Origin: Todiramphus chloris collaris
Lineage: Eukaryota > Chordata > Aves > Coraciiformes > Alcedinidae
Length of the DNA stretch: 64,000 nt
NCBI GenBank assembly: GCA_025345505.1
Contig: JANVCC010000047.1
Location: 10,123,280 to 10,187,279 of the forward strand
Direction: 5' to 3'
The notes under the pieces are model-generated. The model was not told the DNA's origin. It saw only the letters and a list, made by a program, of their open reading frames with translations, and did no database searches. The translations under genes were made by a program, and so were the position numbers. Position 1 is the first letter of the stretch. The number at the start of each line of letters is the position of its first letter. Shown here one piece after another: positions 13,058 to 26,400 of this stretch.

Positions 13058-15694
13058 GTAATGTACCTGCACTCTCTCCACACGTGGAAAATCAAATATG
13101 CTTGAAAATCCAGCACAAGTCGTGAAAAAAAATAGTCAAGCCAAAAGGAAGTGATAGGTGAGAGAAAGATTATGTCTGCATTTTCCAAACAATCTGAGTC
13201 CCTAATGATAGATGACAAGGAGATGCCTTATTTCGTCCAGATGATATCTGTAAATCTTCTCCTTTCTCACAAAAGAGAGTTAGAATTGCCAGTGAACTTC
13301 TTAACCAAGAAGACAGCGTGGATGGCAACCCTTCTGATGCAATGGATATTTAATTATTACAAGGAAAGTCACAGAACTACAAAACATAGGACTGAAAAAC
13401 TCCATGAGGAATAGTTTTATCTCCTTTTAAGTAAGTCATTTCAGTGGAAGATGAGACTTCACATACCTCTGGGCAGAGGAATAAATTATCATTTGAGCAG
13501 GTTTTGAGTCATTTAACTACTGTTCTACTCAGTAAAATGGGAAGAACACTGCTTTTTTCTTTTAAAGGAAACAAACAAACAAAACCAAAACAAAGACAGC
13601 TCTTAAAATCTAGTCTGTTAGGCCCCACTGCTCAAACAGGGAGAGAAATGCCTAGCTTGCAGCCATGGATGGGGTCTATGGTTTGAGACAGCTGTCCTGC
13701 CCTGCCCTGCAAGGGCAGAAGCATGTTTGGGCCCTGCAGCTGGGGTAGCACTGATGTGCCTTGAGAATTGTCCTGACAGGAGCATATGGACCTTGTGGGA
13801 CCTCCACGCAGGCACTGTCTAAGCAGGTGCACTGGAAGTTACATCTCTGGATTTCAGAGTTCAGACCTCAGTCGTAACAGAATAAGGCTCCAGCCATGAA
13901 ATATCTCAAGTTAAGTATAGGCTTGGGGTACATATGGGGCATTCACGTGCTGGGCTCTCTGTGTTTATGATTGCCATCACAGGTACACAGATCCTAAGAA
14001 AACACAGGAAATCAGCCTGATCTCCCTTTCTGAAATAAACTTGTACACTTAGGGAAATGTGTTCAATATCTTGTACAACCAGAATGGCATAACCATAGCA
14101 TACTCAAGAAAAGAGAGCAGCATAAGAATACATCATTAGATTTTTTTCCTTCTTTGGATATTCACATATGCATACATACACCCCCCTCCCAATATGCAAG
14201 TCCTTCACTTAATGGCAAGGAGGAAACAAAGCAAAAAGAGCTAAAGGACAACCACACATCCTGTTTCAACTCGTTAAACCAAAGAAAGATGAAACTTTGT
14301 CCTATGTTGGCACCTAAATGAACAAAAAGCTTAAGGCAGAAAGTAAGCTTTGCAAGACTGCCAATGGGGCTTTGAGTGTCCTATCCTATCACTTCTGTTT
14401 TAGTAGAAAGTGCCTAAAATATTCTACATAAGATAGAATAAACAAAAAGGGCTGGTAAAGAACTGTAATAAAGACACTACTCCCCTTCCCTGCTCTACTC
14501 CAATTTTCCAGGGCACAGCTTTTCTCTCAATTGCTCTCAAGCCACCAACCTTCCACTGGCCTCCTGCAATGGCACCAGTCCCCACATATAGCCAGGTCCA
14601 TCAGAAAAGTCCTTCCACTGTTTCCAAGCCCCAACTCTACACCTGCATCCTGTGGTCACCTCCCTGCTGTGACCACATGTGTGGTCCTTCTGATACCCGG
14701 AAACACCTCCATGTGAAAATGGTCACTGCCTTTCACAAGAGGTATAATCTCTCTGTCTGCTGCACAAATGACATCTCTGTGGTCCTGAGTATAGCATAAA
14801 AGGGAACTGGCTGCCTTTCTCTGTCCTTTAATGGCCCAGTTTTTCAAGGGATCATATATTAAAGCCAAAAGCAAAACAAGCTAAAAAAACCCAGATGCAT
14901 CTATCACAGTTCTCTAAAAGCTCATCCCTTGGTTCAGAGTCTATATGATATAAAACAGAACAATTACACTGAATTATTGGAATCACACTTTTATCAAAGG
15001 GAAGAGAAGACTAGATGAAATTAACAATCTCTAATAGCATATGCTTTGCAACTCAGAAGTAATTTTAGATAACCTACAGAACTTCCTTAACTACCATAAT
15101 ACAGTCTAAAACCAAGTGGTAATTTTTAAGTTACTTTCCTTGTTTGACTGAAGAACTGTTAGCTGCATAACACTTTCACCGAGTAGACTATTTACATTTA
15201 TTATGGTTTCCTGATCCAACATTACCTTTAAATAGCCACTTTTCCAATTTTTCTTAATTCTCTGTGCATCTAATCTAATTTTTTCTGATTGCACAGAGAT
15301 ACTGTTTACTCATTCATAACACAGCTTTAAAAAAACCCCAACAACTTAAATTTGTCCAAGATTCAAGATTTAAATATATTAAACCAGCAGCTAAATTGGA
15401 CATTATCAACTAATTGTTTTCTATCTAAGGCATTTCTTACTGTTTCATTTCGCAATTCCAAACCTGTATAATGACACTCAAACATCCATATAATTCCCTG
15501 AGGGTCCCATCTAGTCCTCACAAGTTAGTATGAGAAGTCAGAGACACTTCTGACAAATGGTGCACGTAGAAAGTCATTGCTGAGAGAGGTAATTAATTTG
15601 AATTCCTACTTACAGTCATTTTTTGTTCCCATTTTTCTGCAACCCCCTGCCAGCATTTTTCCCCAATCAAATCAAACTAGCTGATCCTTCATAC

Positions 15695-15902
15695 CTGTAT
15701 GTTTTGTAAAAGAGACATCTCTTCAGGGGGACTTTAATCACATGTTCCTGAAGGCCCACAAAAAGGACACTCTGGCTGTGCAGGATCTGAAGGCTCCTGA
15801 TGGGCTCTCGTTGATTTTTTGGCAGGAGTTCAATTTCCTCAAGCAGGCAGCTGCTTGAAGTCTGGTTCATTGGAGCAAGTACTTTCTTAATAGTGCCATA
15901 GT
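15695..15902 (-). CDS. SEMA5A: SEMA5A exon: end of Sema domain and start of PSI, 208 nt
   Basis: This exon is isolated between a 23-kb and a 13.5-kb intron. The acceptor is tcctctttgcag followed by ACTATGGC, and the donor is TACAG|gtatga, so it runs from phase 1 to phase 2. It encodes DYGTIKKVLAPMNQTSSSC, LLEEIELLPKNQREPIRSLQ, ILHSQSVLFVGLQEHVIKV and PLKRCLFYKTY. These are the last blade of the Sema propeller and the first cysteine of the PSI domain (PLKRC). NQT is a potential N-glycosylation site. This region separates SEMA5A from SEMA5B, since NQTSSSCLLEEIE matches 5A. CR1 copies in opposite orientation lie in the two flanking introns. Confidence 0.98.
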
Positions 15903-16889
15903 CTGCAAAGAGGAAAATGAGTTACTAAAAATCATACCAGCAATTCTACCTCCTTGGTGCCATTCAGTGAACAGATCTTCATCCCATGCCAGATGTTTTC
16001 AATGAAGCCTCAGAATGTGGTAGTATCTTGACTGGAGTTTACTAAATTGCTTATAGTACAGTGAAAATAACTTGAAAACAGCCATTAAAGTTTCTAGGTG
16101 ATGTAATACAGTAAACCAAAAAATTTTATTAATGTAGAACAGACTTCACAGCAGTAGTCAGTATAAAACAAGTTTTCAAAGTCTAACTATTATAAATGCA
16201 CATTCACAGCAAGGGTTACTGATTTCAGTTTACTAGGTTGTATACTTCATTTTACTATGTTTAAAGCAGTTTAAAAAGCAATAAAGTCCATCATTGCCCC
16301 AGTCTGCTTTTAAAATTCTGTGTTAAAAACTATGGTGTTTAGATATGTATTGTATTATTTTAATAAAGCACATATGCATGAACATCTGTAAGTCTTAATT
16401 GAGTCTAGGTTAATATAACAATAAAACGAGGGTGCATCCCTTCCTTCTGGATTTTGACCTCTGAACAATCATATTTTTTAGCATTTGCTCTTCACTTCTA
16501 TTCCTGTTGTGATTTCTAAGCAAAGACAATTAAGCATCACAAACCAGTGTCAGACGACTGACGAGATTTTCGCTTCATGCATGCAAAGTTTTTAAATAAT
16601 TTAAAAATGCCAACGAACATTTGTTCTGAACAGAAAAGAGCATTTCTGCACGCTGATAAATATTTTAGGTTGCTATCTGACCAAAACTGCATCATGCAAT
16701 CTTCTGTGGGCCAGCAAAACGTTAAAGATCCAAAACTGCAAACATGTCCTGAGATCAGCTCTTACTCATGTGACATCTCAAAAGAATGTAACATCACTTG
16801 TGACTCAGGAACAATGACAAGAAAAATATTTGGGATGCTCTGGTTCTGTAGTGCAGTAAATCTGTTTTTTGCCATCACCAGCACAAGGC

Positions 16890-17190
16890 CAGATGGTGGA
16901 GAGATGGTAGTGCAGGGTCTCAGCACAGGTCTGACCTCGTCCTGGTGAGAGCTTGTTTTAGCAGTGGCAGGTCAAGCCTGGCGGTCAAGTGCCCGTGGCC
17001 TCCCTGGGTTGACTTCACTCTGGGAGCACCCGGGGCAGGGGCTGGCACCCCTGTGTAGTAGTCACTGCCAAAAAAAAAAAATAAACAAACAAGCCCCTCT
17101 GGAGTAACGGGGCAGGGGAAGGGCAGCATGTAGCTCCCAAACTTTGCCTGGGAAGTGGTGAGGAACAGCGAGTAAGCAACCTTAAGAAAA
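16890..17190. repeat. Unidentified GC-rich block with an internal A run
   Basis: About 300 bp stand out from AT-rich surroundings by their C+G content and several CpGs. An A-rich stretch at about 17069-17090 (A run then ataaacaaacaag) divides it. The composition and sharp edges suggest an old inserted element, but I recognise no family and see no terminal repeats. It could also be an unrelated GC-rich regulatory patch. Confidence 0.35.
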
Positions 17191-17383
17191 TACAAAAAAG
17201 TAGCCTCAAGCAGTCTCCAAAACCGAACAGGAGGTGGAGAATGCACGATGCTAATTACTGCTAATGTCTTCTTCCCATCCCTGGGGAAGACTGAACAGTC
17301 AATCTTAAGACCTAGAGAAGTACCGGGAGGGGGAGCATAACAACAAATAACAGGGGGAGTTAGTAGAAAGTTTATGGATAAGA

Positions 17384-17453
17384 TTTTGACCGTATAATCA
17401 ACAAAGTTTTAATAATCAGGTAATATGGACTTAACTTTATTAGACGGTCAAAA
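17384..17453. repeat. Spaced 10-bp inverted repeat
   Basis: ttttgaccgt at 17384-17393 is the exact reverse complement of acggtcaaaa at 17444-17453, with 50 bp between. Both arms contain a CpG in otherwise CpG-poor sequence. Function unknown. Confidence 0.6.
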
Positions 17454-20400
17454 CTAATTAGGCGAACCACAAATGCTTATCTCAGTATACAAAGTGCATT
17501 CCCCTTTGTCCATAACAAGATTTTGAGTGCAACAGATCATGTCTTCTGACTGACCTCTCAATTTTTAATATACTCACTCGATGTAACTGTTTACATTTTC
17601 ATTCTTTCTTGGTATAAAAAGTTGTTAGAAAGAAGGAATTATTAAATACAATTTTAATTTTCATTAAAACTTAACCTTTTTGATATTAAAAAAATAATCT
17701 AATTTGACTACCACTTTTTTCCCAAACAGAGTCATATGCAAAAATTAATTAAACCTTTGCCAAGAGTCAGTTTTGTCTCATAGTTAGGTGAGAACCAGCT
17801 CAACTGAACAGCCTAACAAGCAGTGTTTCAACTGGTGACTACTAGATGCAAAATCTCAACTATAATTACAGCAAGTTTCAAGGTGAAATTGTGGTCTGAG
17901 AAATGCCCAGAAAAATATCAGTGGCTGTGTTAGTCACTGAGTGAAAAAGCAAATGACTTTTGGAGCACAGACATTGTAAAAATCTACTAATGAGGAAGAA
18001 AAGAAGCAGCAGTGAGGTATTTTACAGAAGTAAATAAATTGGTATAACTTTATAGATCAGTTAGTACAACTCCAAATCACTTGTCTAACTGGCAACCAAC
18101 AGATTCAGTATGATTCATGATCCACTACATTTCACGTGCCATTTTTTTCCCTGCATGAGACAAAAATCAGGTAGACATCCAGCATGTGCTTCTTGTATAC
18201 ACTTCCTACCAGGTAGGAAGACCCTACTGTGCCAGGTCTGGCATCTGCAGACAGATTCATTTACTGTCACCTCCCCCAAGATAAAAGAGAAGAAAAATAC
18301 CTGACTGAAGGACTCCTTCCCCATGCCTACATATACGTTTAATTTAGAAGTGCAGCTCTGGACAAGAGATTATGATCAAATCCAAGTATTTTGTGTTTCT
18401 TTACTCCTCAAGAATTACTTTTTTTTTTTGGTAGAGGGCAGAATTACATTTTTATGTTCAAGTCTGTGACCTGGAGGATATGATACAGCAGTGTACTAAC
18501 CTAGAATTAAATGAAATATTCTCACATTGAGAACCGCAGCCTTCCTTGGGACAGCTGTTAAAGCTTTTGTTCTTCCTTCTTATCTTGGCATACAGTCTCC
18601 ATTCCTCTCATTTCCTTTAATTTTCTTTCAGCATCTCCCAAAGCATTCTTCTCCCATTTGCTGTCCAAGAGGATCAGCACTCATACAGAAATGTCCAAAG
18701 TCATAAATGACTGGGCTTTAAGGGAAGAAGTGACAAAGATCCCACAGATTATCAGGACAAAACACTACTCTTCAAAGCAACAATGTGGGTCTTATGCAAG
18801 TCCAGTAAAAAGGAGTAACACTTTAACATTATCTGAGATCTACCTCTGACTCAGTAAACTCTCCTGCTTCTGACCTTCTATAACCTATCTTTTCTGCTTT
18901 AAATTCCTCCTGCCTGTGACTCTGATTTTGCATGGACCACCTGGGAGCCCAAACTAGAGTGAGGATCTGTTTTTATTCTACAACTTTGAGACAGACACAG
19001 ATTGAATTGGTGGCTTTGTTCCTCAAGACTATCATACATAGCAAAGGTACATAGCTATCAAACTATACTAGCACGTAATACTGTCTATACCAGGCTTCCT
19101 TACAGAAGAAAATCATAGCCATTGCAGTAGTACCTTTAGAAAACAGGTGCTTCATTCCAGTTTTCAATTTTACTACAATGTGAGCAACAAAACATATCCA
19201 GCCTCTAGCAAAGATTGCAGATTTCCTAAAGGACTTGTAAAAGTCTCATCATCAAAACTGTTGTCTGTTTGGCCATCTTCACACCACAGTTGTAAAGCAA
19301 AATAAAGAGAGAAGTAGGGAAAGAAATGAGTCTTGAATAGAGCTCTAGGGCATGGAGGTTTTCAGACCTGTCAGAATCTTTCAAATGAATATTTACTTTA
19401 TAATTAAACTAACTGTCCCCTTCTGCCAAGAAGTAGCTAAGAAGAATAGTAAACACATACCTTCCTAATGGATGTAACTTTATTGCCATGGACACAAAGT
19501 TCCAGTTTCATCACAAATGTCAAGGCTGAGTCCAGCAGCTTTTTAAGAATTTGAATGAATGGCATCTTCACATCCTGAGCATAAGGAAGACATGCTGGAA
19601 TAGATCCAGACACCTGACAGCCTTGGTTTAAGGACGTCCGAGTTTATACAGGAGTGGTAGAAGATAATGACGTTGGCCAGAATGAGTAAATAATGGCCTC
19701 TGCTAACTTGTACTGTGATACTTTTAAAAACACCTACAAAGCTAGCAACTGAACATTAGAAATCTAATTACTGTGAATGAAGATGTGGAGGAAAGAAAAA
19801 TTCTAATTGAAATATTACTCTGTAATGTGTAGGATACTATGAAGAACTGAATTGAAAATGAGAGATGGAGTTGTAGAGAACAAGCTTGGAGGCAATAGTG
19901 TCTGTAATGAACAAACTGATAACAGGACAGAAACCAAAGGATGACCTCTAAAATTGAGAAGCAAAGTGTAAGATGTAAATGGAATAAAGCATAGCCAGCA
20001 ATGGAGAACATTATAAGAGTGTGGCTGGAATCATTATAACACCAACGGTGGCATGTGCAAAGGAAAACAGAAAATGAACACATAAAACAAACAGCAGATG
20101 CCACAAACAAATAAACCTGTAATGTCTTGATTTTCCTAACAGCAATAAGAACACTCAAAGAAGCTGTAGCAACTTTGTGCTAAGGAGAAGAGTAAATATT
20201 TATATGAGCTATTATGTTCACAAAATATTGCTGTGTTCTTCAAGCAAAAACATCTTTAACAGATCATCCAACATGACGAAGTATCCAAAAAAAGGTCATT
20301 TCACTTCTTTAAAAGAAGGGAAAAACCCTCTACCAATTCCTTTTTGGAAGGGAAAACACTTTCATCCTGAACACTTGCCATATTTGACACTGAAACAAAA

Positions 20401-23400
20401 CTTACTTGATCCTGCATTTTATTGTAGTTTAGCAGAGTACCTTGGAGAAAGGGTTGGTTTCCAGAAAGCAACTAGAACAGCACCAGACCACAGAATCCAA
20501 GTAAGTGTTTTCTCAGAGGAGAAGCCTACAGTATCATCTTTCAGTAACGATGCAAGAAACACTCATTGGTGACTTCTAAAATATTTGAGTTGCTAGCAAA
20601 AGAAACATGTTATAGTCTCTAATATATCCTCAGGCCAGTTGTATGTCTATGTTTACGACTGCAAGTATTCCTGCACTTTCTGAGCATCACAAGGTGCCTT
20701 TACAGATCTGAAAAACTAGTCACATATACAAAGAAAAAATCAAGGAATAGCAAAATCTACTGCAAATTATAAATGAAGAACAGTCAATCTAAGTAAGGGC
20801 CTATTTTGCAATTTCCTTCAAAAATACTGTTTAGAAAAGATGTCTTAAACAGATGGGAGAATGTGGTCAATATGGAGGAAAGGGGCAGTGAATGCAGGAT
20901 AGAAAATGGAAGCTACAGCTACATTCAGTACTTCAGGGGACATTTGTAATTGAATTTGAATAGGTACTGCCTGTCCAAGAAATACACCACTATACTCTGT
21001 GTGGTAGATGAAAAGAGACTCATTGACACTCAACATAATAATCAGGGGGTTTGTTTTTTAAAGAAAAGTTTAAAATTGACAGACGGATATTTGGGAGAAT
21101 ATAAGGTGTGGTTGAAATGGATACAAATGAAATACATTTTCAAGGAGTGTAATTCAAAACACACTTTGGAAAACTGTATTAATTAACTAGTTTGATTTTG
21201 TCTATTATACACAGTTTTGTTGTATATAATTTGTTGTACACAAATACCTTTTTTCCAGTGGGAAAATAAAATCCTTCAGACAGTATTAAGACTGTTGAAA
21301 TTAACTAAAAAAAAAAAAAAAATCTGTATTGTGTAATAGTACAAAATCAAATAAAGTGCAAGGTGATTGATAAACATACTGTTACTGCGAATAAATTTAT
21401 CATCAGCATTTGTTTTCCTCCACTGCAGAAACTGAAAGCTTTACTGCAAAGCAAAACACGCATTTGGTTAATAGCAGAAAATTTTTGCAATGACAGAAAG
21501 TACTAGGTTGCATAAGGGCTTAAGTGCCCTCAACACAGAAAAGACACAGGAAAAGCTACTGCAGCAGCTGGCTGAGCCTAGAAAGGGAAAGCCCAGGATT
21601 TATGATTTAGCAATCTGTGTAACATCAAAAAAGATGCATATGGTACACAGAATATGAGAGGATTTAAAACCTGTTCTTTTTTTTCCCTTCCTAAAAGTAA
21701 CTTGAAAATTAGTTAAGTCATCAGTAGAATATTGATAATTAAAGCCTTTGCTATAATCTATTTCCCCATATTGGGGTGTGATAAAATTTGGTTTAAAGCA
21801 AGAACATATTTAGAAGATAATATAACCATTCTTTGTAACTTAATTCATCTTTTACCTCCAATTTTCTGAGATATGTACTTATACTTGATCCACAGGAATA
21901 GGTTTTTAATCACACTACAGATTAAAAGACTAGTGAAAGTCTAAGCTTAAACTCTTCTGCTTGTTGATATTTCTAAATGTATAACATTACTTCTTTGGGA
22001 AAAAAAAAATCTCAAAATTGGAATTCTAATGCTTTATCAAGACATAAATGTTAATTTAAAAAAAAAAAAGTTTTTCTTTTCAGAGCTGTTTTACATGTCC
22101 ATAGTTTGACTCTTCATACCAAATTAAACCACTGTTTGAACAATCTATTCAGTGTGCTAGTTAATTTGTTCTTTTCTCTGCTTTTTATGTTGCAATAAAA
22201 TACATACGATGTGATTTTTCTACAAGTTTCATTCAAAAATGGAGGTAAGAATCTGAACATATTCTGTTTTGAAGCCTTCATAGAGAATAAGAACTGTGAA
22301 AAACTTGTAAAGATTTTCAACAATAAACTACTGTGATTGCCTTGCTATTACAGATCATTAGCATCATGATGATAACAAGACAATGGTGGATATTAACAGA
22401 AACACAGATATAAAGCAATTTATTAGATTAAGAAGGCAATTATGTAGTTGTAGCAAAAGTTTCTAACAAGTATTGTAGCTGGAAATATCAAAATAATTTT
22501 GTTGCATTTCCTCAAGAAATACTCTAAATCATTCTGCCCTGTTAATATGTAGGTTTATTTTTAACCACTAAATAGGCTAAATGAAATGTTATTTACCTTC
22601 TGTGCCATCACTTACAGAAAATAGCTTAAGCTCTTCCTTATTCGGTTATCTTAGTTTTTCTTACTCTGCCATAGGACACTGCTGGAGGAATAGTATGCAA
22701 GGAACCTGGAAAACTCACAAATCATGGCTCATGGACATTTAATTAAATTTCAGTAAATTAAATTAACTGAAGCAACAGTAATCCATGTGAAAAACTTGGT
22801 ACTATAAAAGCTGGTATTAATATAACTGAAAATATGAAACAAAAATAAATACTTTCTCTTTTTTAAACAGGTTTCTGTCACCTGCAGAGACTATACACAA
22901 ACCCCACCCAAGAAGTGAGCCTGCCCTAACTGAAGTTCTTAGATTAACTAGTTGGTTTTTTATAGTTGCAAGATAGCAAAACAGCTAAAAATCTACATAA
23001 TCTACTAAGTGAGTGATATTTTCAGTCGAATCATTACAGAATTATCAATGTATCTAAAGAAATCAGACTTTGTAAGTAGAACAAGATATGTTAGATCTAA
23101 AAAACCCCAAAAAGCTATATTCTGGGGCTTCAGAAATCTTGCAATTTATTCATGCGAGAACAGCATGAAAGCCCAAAAGAATGAATAGGTTTGGTGTGGG
23201 AATTTTTGGCCCCATGTAAACAAATATAAAACCATGTCCTTCTAGAAACAGGTCTAGTCTAGTTTCTGATCTATTCCAGAAACAAAAAGAGGGCAGCTGT
23301 TTTTATTATGATCCCGGTCTTTAAACCAAATCATTCTCTCTCTGTGCTCAATTTTGTCAGGCTTTGGATTTCAGAGGTTATTTATGCATTTCTGCTATTC

Positions 23401-26400
23401 TAGAGAGTAACAATAATAATAGAATCTTTGGACATATAATACCACAGAATTTTACATCTAAATCTTTTAGGAAAGGAAAGGAACAAAAATTGGTCATTGT
23501 TTGTCTGCTGGTATGTTTAGTAGAAAGAGGAAAGTTAAAAATAAGCAGGGAAGCAAAGACTCCCAAACTTAAGGAAAAGCAACTTCCACAACTAATCAAC
23601 CAAAATTTCCTGCTTTCTTTCGATCAGACACAGTTCATAGTAATCCTGTAATTAGACACTAAGTTGTTCTGTGTCCTGACATTTGGAAAGAAAAAAGAAG
23701 AGTTAAAAATGTACTTATATACTTTAAATGTATTTTAATTGGTGTAGTAACAGTTTTAAAGCACAGAATAGTTAGAAAATAGGATAGGTTTAGCTCTTTT
23801 TCGAAAGATTTTTGCAAACAACAGACAAAAAATGTAGGAAAAACCTACATGAAAGTATTATGCTCTGGATAAGACCCCTAGTATTTCTGCAATACGGCTT
23901 CATTTTGTTTTTCAATTCTTGGACATAACAACAGACATTTTGAAAGAATGTATAAAAAGCAAGCACACACAATATTTTAGATTAACCTTCTTCTATCTTT
24001 GGCTCGGACTACTTCGCATTCCCTCTTTCATATTACATTTCAAGTAAATAATGATGTGCTTCCTTACAGTATTGGAAATTAATTTGAATTAAAGCTGAAA
24101 TGAGATACATTGTTGATAATGCCTGTCAACAAAGGAGGTATGATGGTCTATTACAGGTCCCCAGGCTTTTATGCAGGAGAGATAATTTAGCTCATTTGCC
24201 AACTATTATGAATCTGAAAGGTGCAATTTCAGACACAATCTATTTGCATAACCTCTGAAATGATGAGGAAGATTCTTAAAGCCCTAGTGGCTATTCCAAG
24301 AGAAATTCAGATGTACATCTGCCACTAGAGGAGTTTCTCATGGCTGTATGTAAAAATTTAACATGCATTTATTTTATGATAGGAATATTTCTGGTCTGTT
24401 TCTACACAGGAATGAGAACTAGTGATTCAAAGACTCTTTAGAATTAAAAAGCACTAATCTTGATAGTAGTTAATCCAAAATAAGGGGTTTTCTTCAAAGT
24501 CATGGAAGGACAGGAAGAACATTGAAAGTAATGGCAGACACAGCCCGAAGATTATTTGGGAATAAACTCACCCCTTGCCCTAGTAAATAAATAAATAAGT
24601 ATTATAAAAAAATTATAATTCCATTTTCAGATAATTCAGAATCTTAGAATCTATCAATGGAAAACAACCCTCTACTGTTTTCCGGAAAAATCTTTTTAGA
24701 CATATTGCATTCTGTAGAACACTTCTATTCCCTGTAGACTCAATTCCTGTGTGTTATGTCTCAAAAGCAACAAGGATCATCAAAGGCTTCTTTTAGTAAC
24801 AACCACACAAAGAGTCAAATACCTGCTTTAATACAGAAAATACCTACTGCTCCTAAATGTACAACACATTATAAATTGGTACAATTAATATTTCCACTAG
24901 CAGGGTCTTCTATAAATCAAGAAAGTATTGTATTTTAGAAAATTTGTGTACCATCCCTCAGATGCCTTTTCATGCCTTGAATTAGAATTCAAATCCAGCT
25001 CCAGTCAGACTCATTAAAAAAATCTTTGAAATAGAGAAATCAAGTCCTAAAGGGAAATTCGTATTTATTTGAGACTAAAATGTAAAGCAACTAGCAGCTA
25101 AACCAAAGCATCTTGCCTTTTCTTAAGACTGTGTACAAACTTGAAGCTGCTGACTCCTAAAACTGAAATCTCTTTTTTTGTCTTTCCCTTTGGCCTTTTC
25201 TACAATTTTAAGCAGAAACTTATGCTAAATTAAAAAAAAACCAAAACACCTGATGAATTATGTGTCAGCCTCCACATCAGTTATGTCTGTTTCCTTCAGA
25301 AAGAAAATCAAACTAAATCACTCCTTTTTCTCAACTTGTTAGATTGAAGTTTGTATGTGGCAAATTTTTACCCTCCCTAGATTTAAACCAGATGTTTTTT
25401 CCTGCCTGACAAAAGAAACAAAGTAACTTCAATAGCATTAAAATGTATGTATCTTTCATGAGTCGTGCTCACTGACACACCTTTATTTACTTTACTGTTT
25501 TCAGTCTTATAAATAAGAGATTTTCAGTTTGTCACAGATGTGACTGAGAGAAGATACAAGTTCATAAAATTTTGTCTGATTTGGAGGAGATGAATCTATC
25601 CATAACAGTTCATGCAATTAATTTAGAAATAATATGTATCTTTAGAATTATCTATAAGTAAAAGATATGGCAGCTATAGTTCCTTAGCAGGCTATAGTCA
25701 ATAAAACCCCACTTATTAAAGTTTCAGTGGTACATTACCTTTATTTAAATGACGCAAAGCATTAGCTATTTTAACACCTTATGAAGTGGTATCTTTTAAT
25801 GATGTTTTATTTGCAATCTCATTTAATTAGTTTTCAATAATTTAAGCTTTAATACAGAAATTCCTATTATGAATCAATTTGGAGACCTGTTAGATGTGGG
25901 TTCAATTACCAGTTTTCTCTCTCTTCATGTGTGATACTGGTATTCAGAACAGTAATACCATCTAAAGTGGAAAAAAACTAGCCAACTCTTCACTTTTTGT
26001 AAAACTGTTTTATGTAACTATAACAATATCTTAGTATAAATAATTCAACCTTTTCCTACTGAAGATTTAAACTTCCATATTATGCTGTTTTCTTGCACAC
26101 TGACTTGATTTGATGTCAAATTCAAAACCGGTGACAGGCAGTTACCTTATTATCCCTTGATGTATAGGAGACCGAAAAGTCTCAGCTGCAGATGTGATTT
26201 TCCACTCTGCAAGCCATAGGTGCCTTCCATGTCCTTAGGGTATTTCAGAAAACTTACCACTTAATTAAAAAGGCATTTGGAAAAATATTTTAATAGTCCT
26301 TGCAGCAGGGAACAAGACATTACCTCTGTAGCTGAATTTTCTACCTGCTTGTTTTGTGAGCTGCTGTGCTTTTGCATCTGCAGGCCAGATGAACTGTATG

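Larger units (their letters stand above)
2184..15694 (-). other. SEMA5A intron, 13.5 kb
   Basis: This intron separates the end-of-Sema exon from the PSI exon. It holds a CR1 3' fragment at 3104-3524 on the plus strand, a solo LTR at 6610-7175 on the plus strand, a (TC)9 run at 8842-8859, a CR1 3' fragment at 11443-11906 on the minus strand, and a small hairpin with a direct repeat at 13006-13057. The rest is unique AT-rich sequence with no recognisable gene. Confidence 0.85.

Noticed and set aside
16577..16948. 123-codon plus-strand frame with many cysteines
   Set aside because: No domain pattern in the cysteine spacing, and it runs into the GC-rich block by chance.
19742..20158. 138-codon hydrophobic frame on the minus strand
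   Set aside because: The hydrophobic residues come from an A/G-rich plus strand read as T/C-rich codons. It has no family resemblance and no start context.
20177..20572. 131-codon open frame on the plus strand
   Set aside because: No recognisable motif or domain, an AT-rich codon pattern, and no splice or promoter context. Length is within chance for 64 kb of AT-rich DNA.
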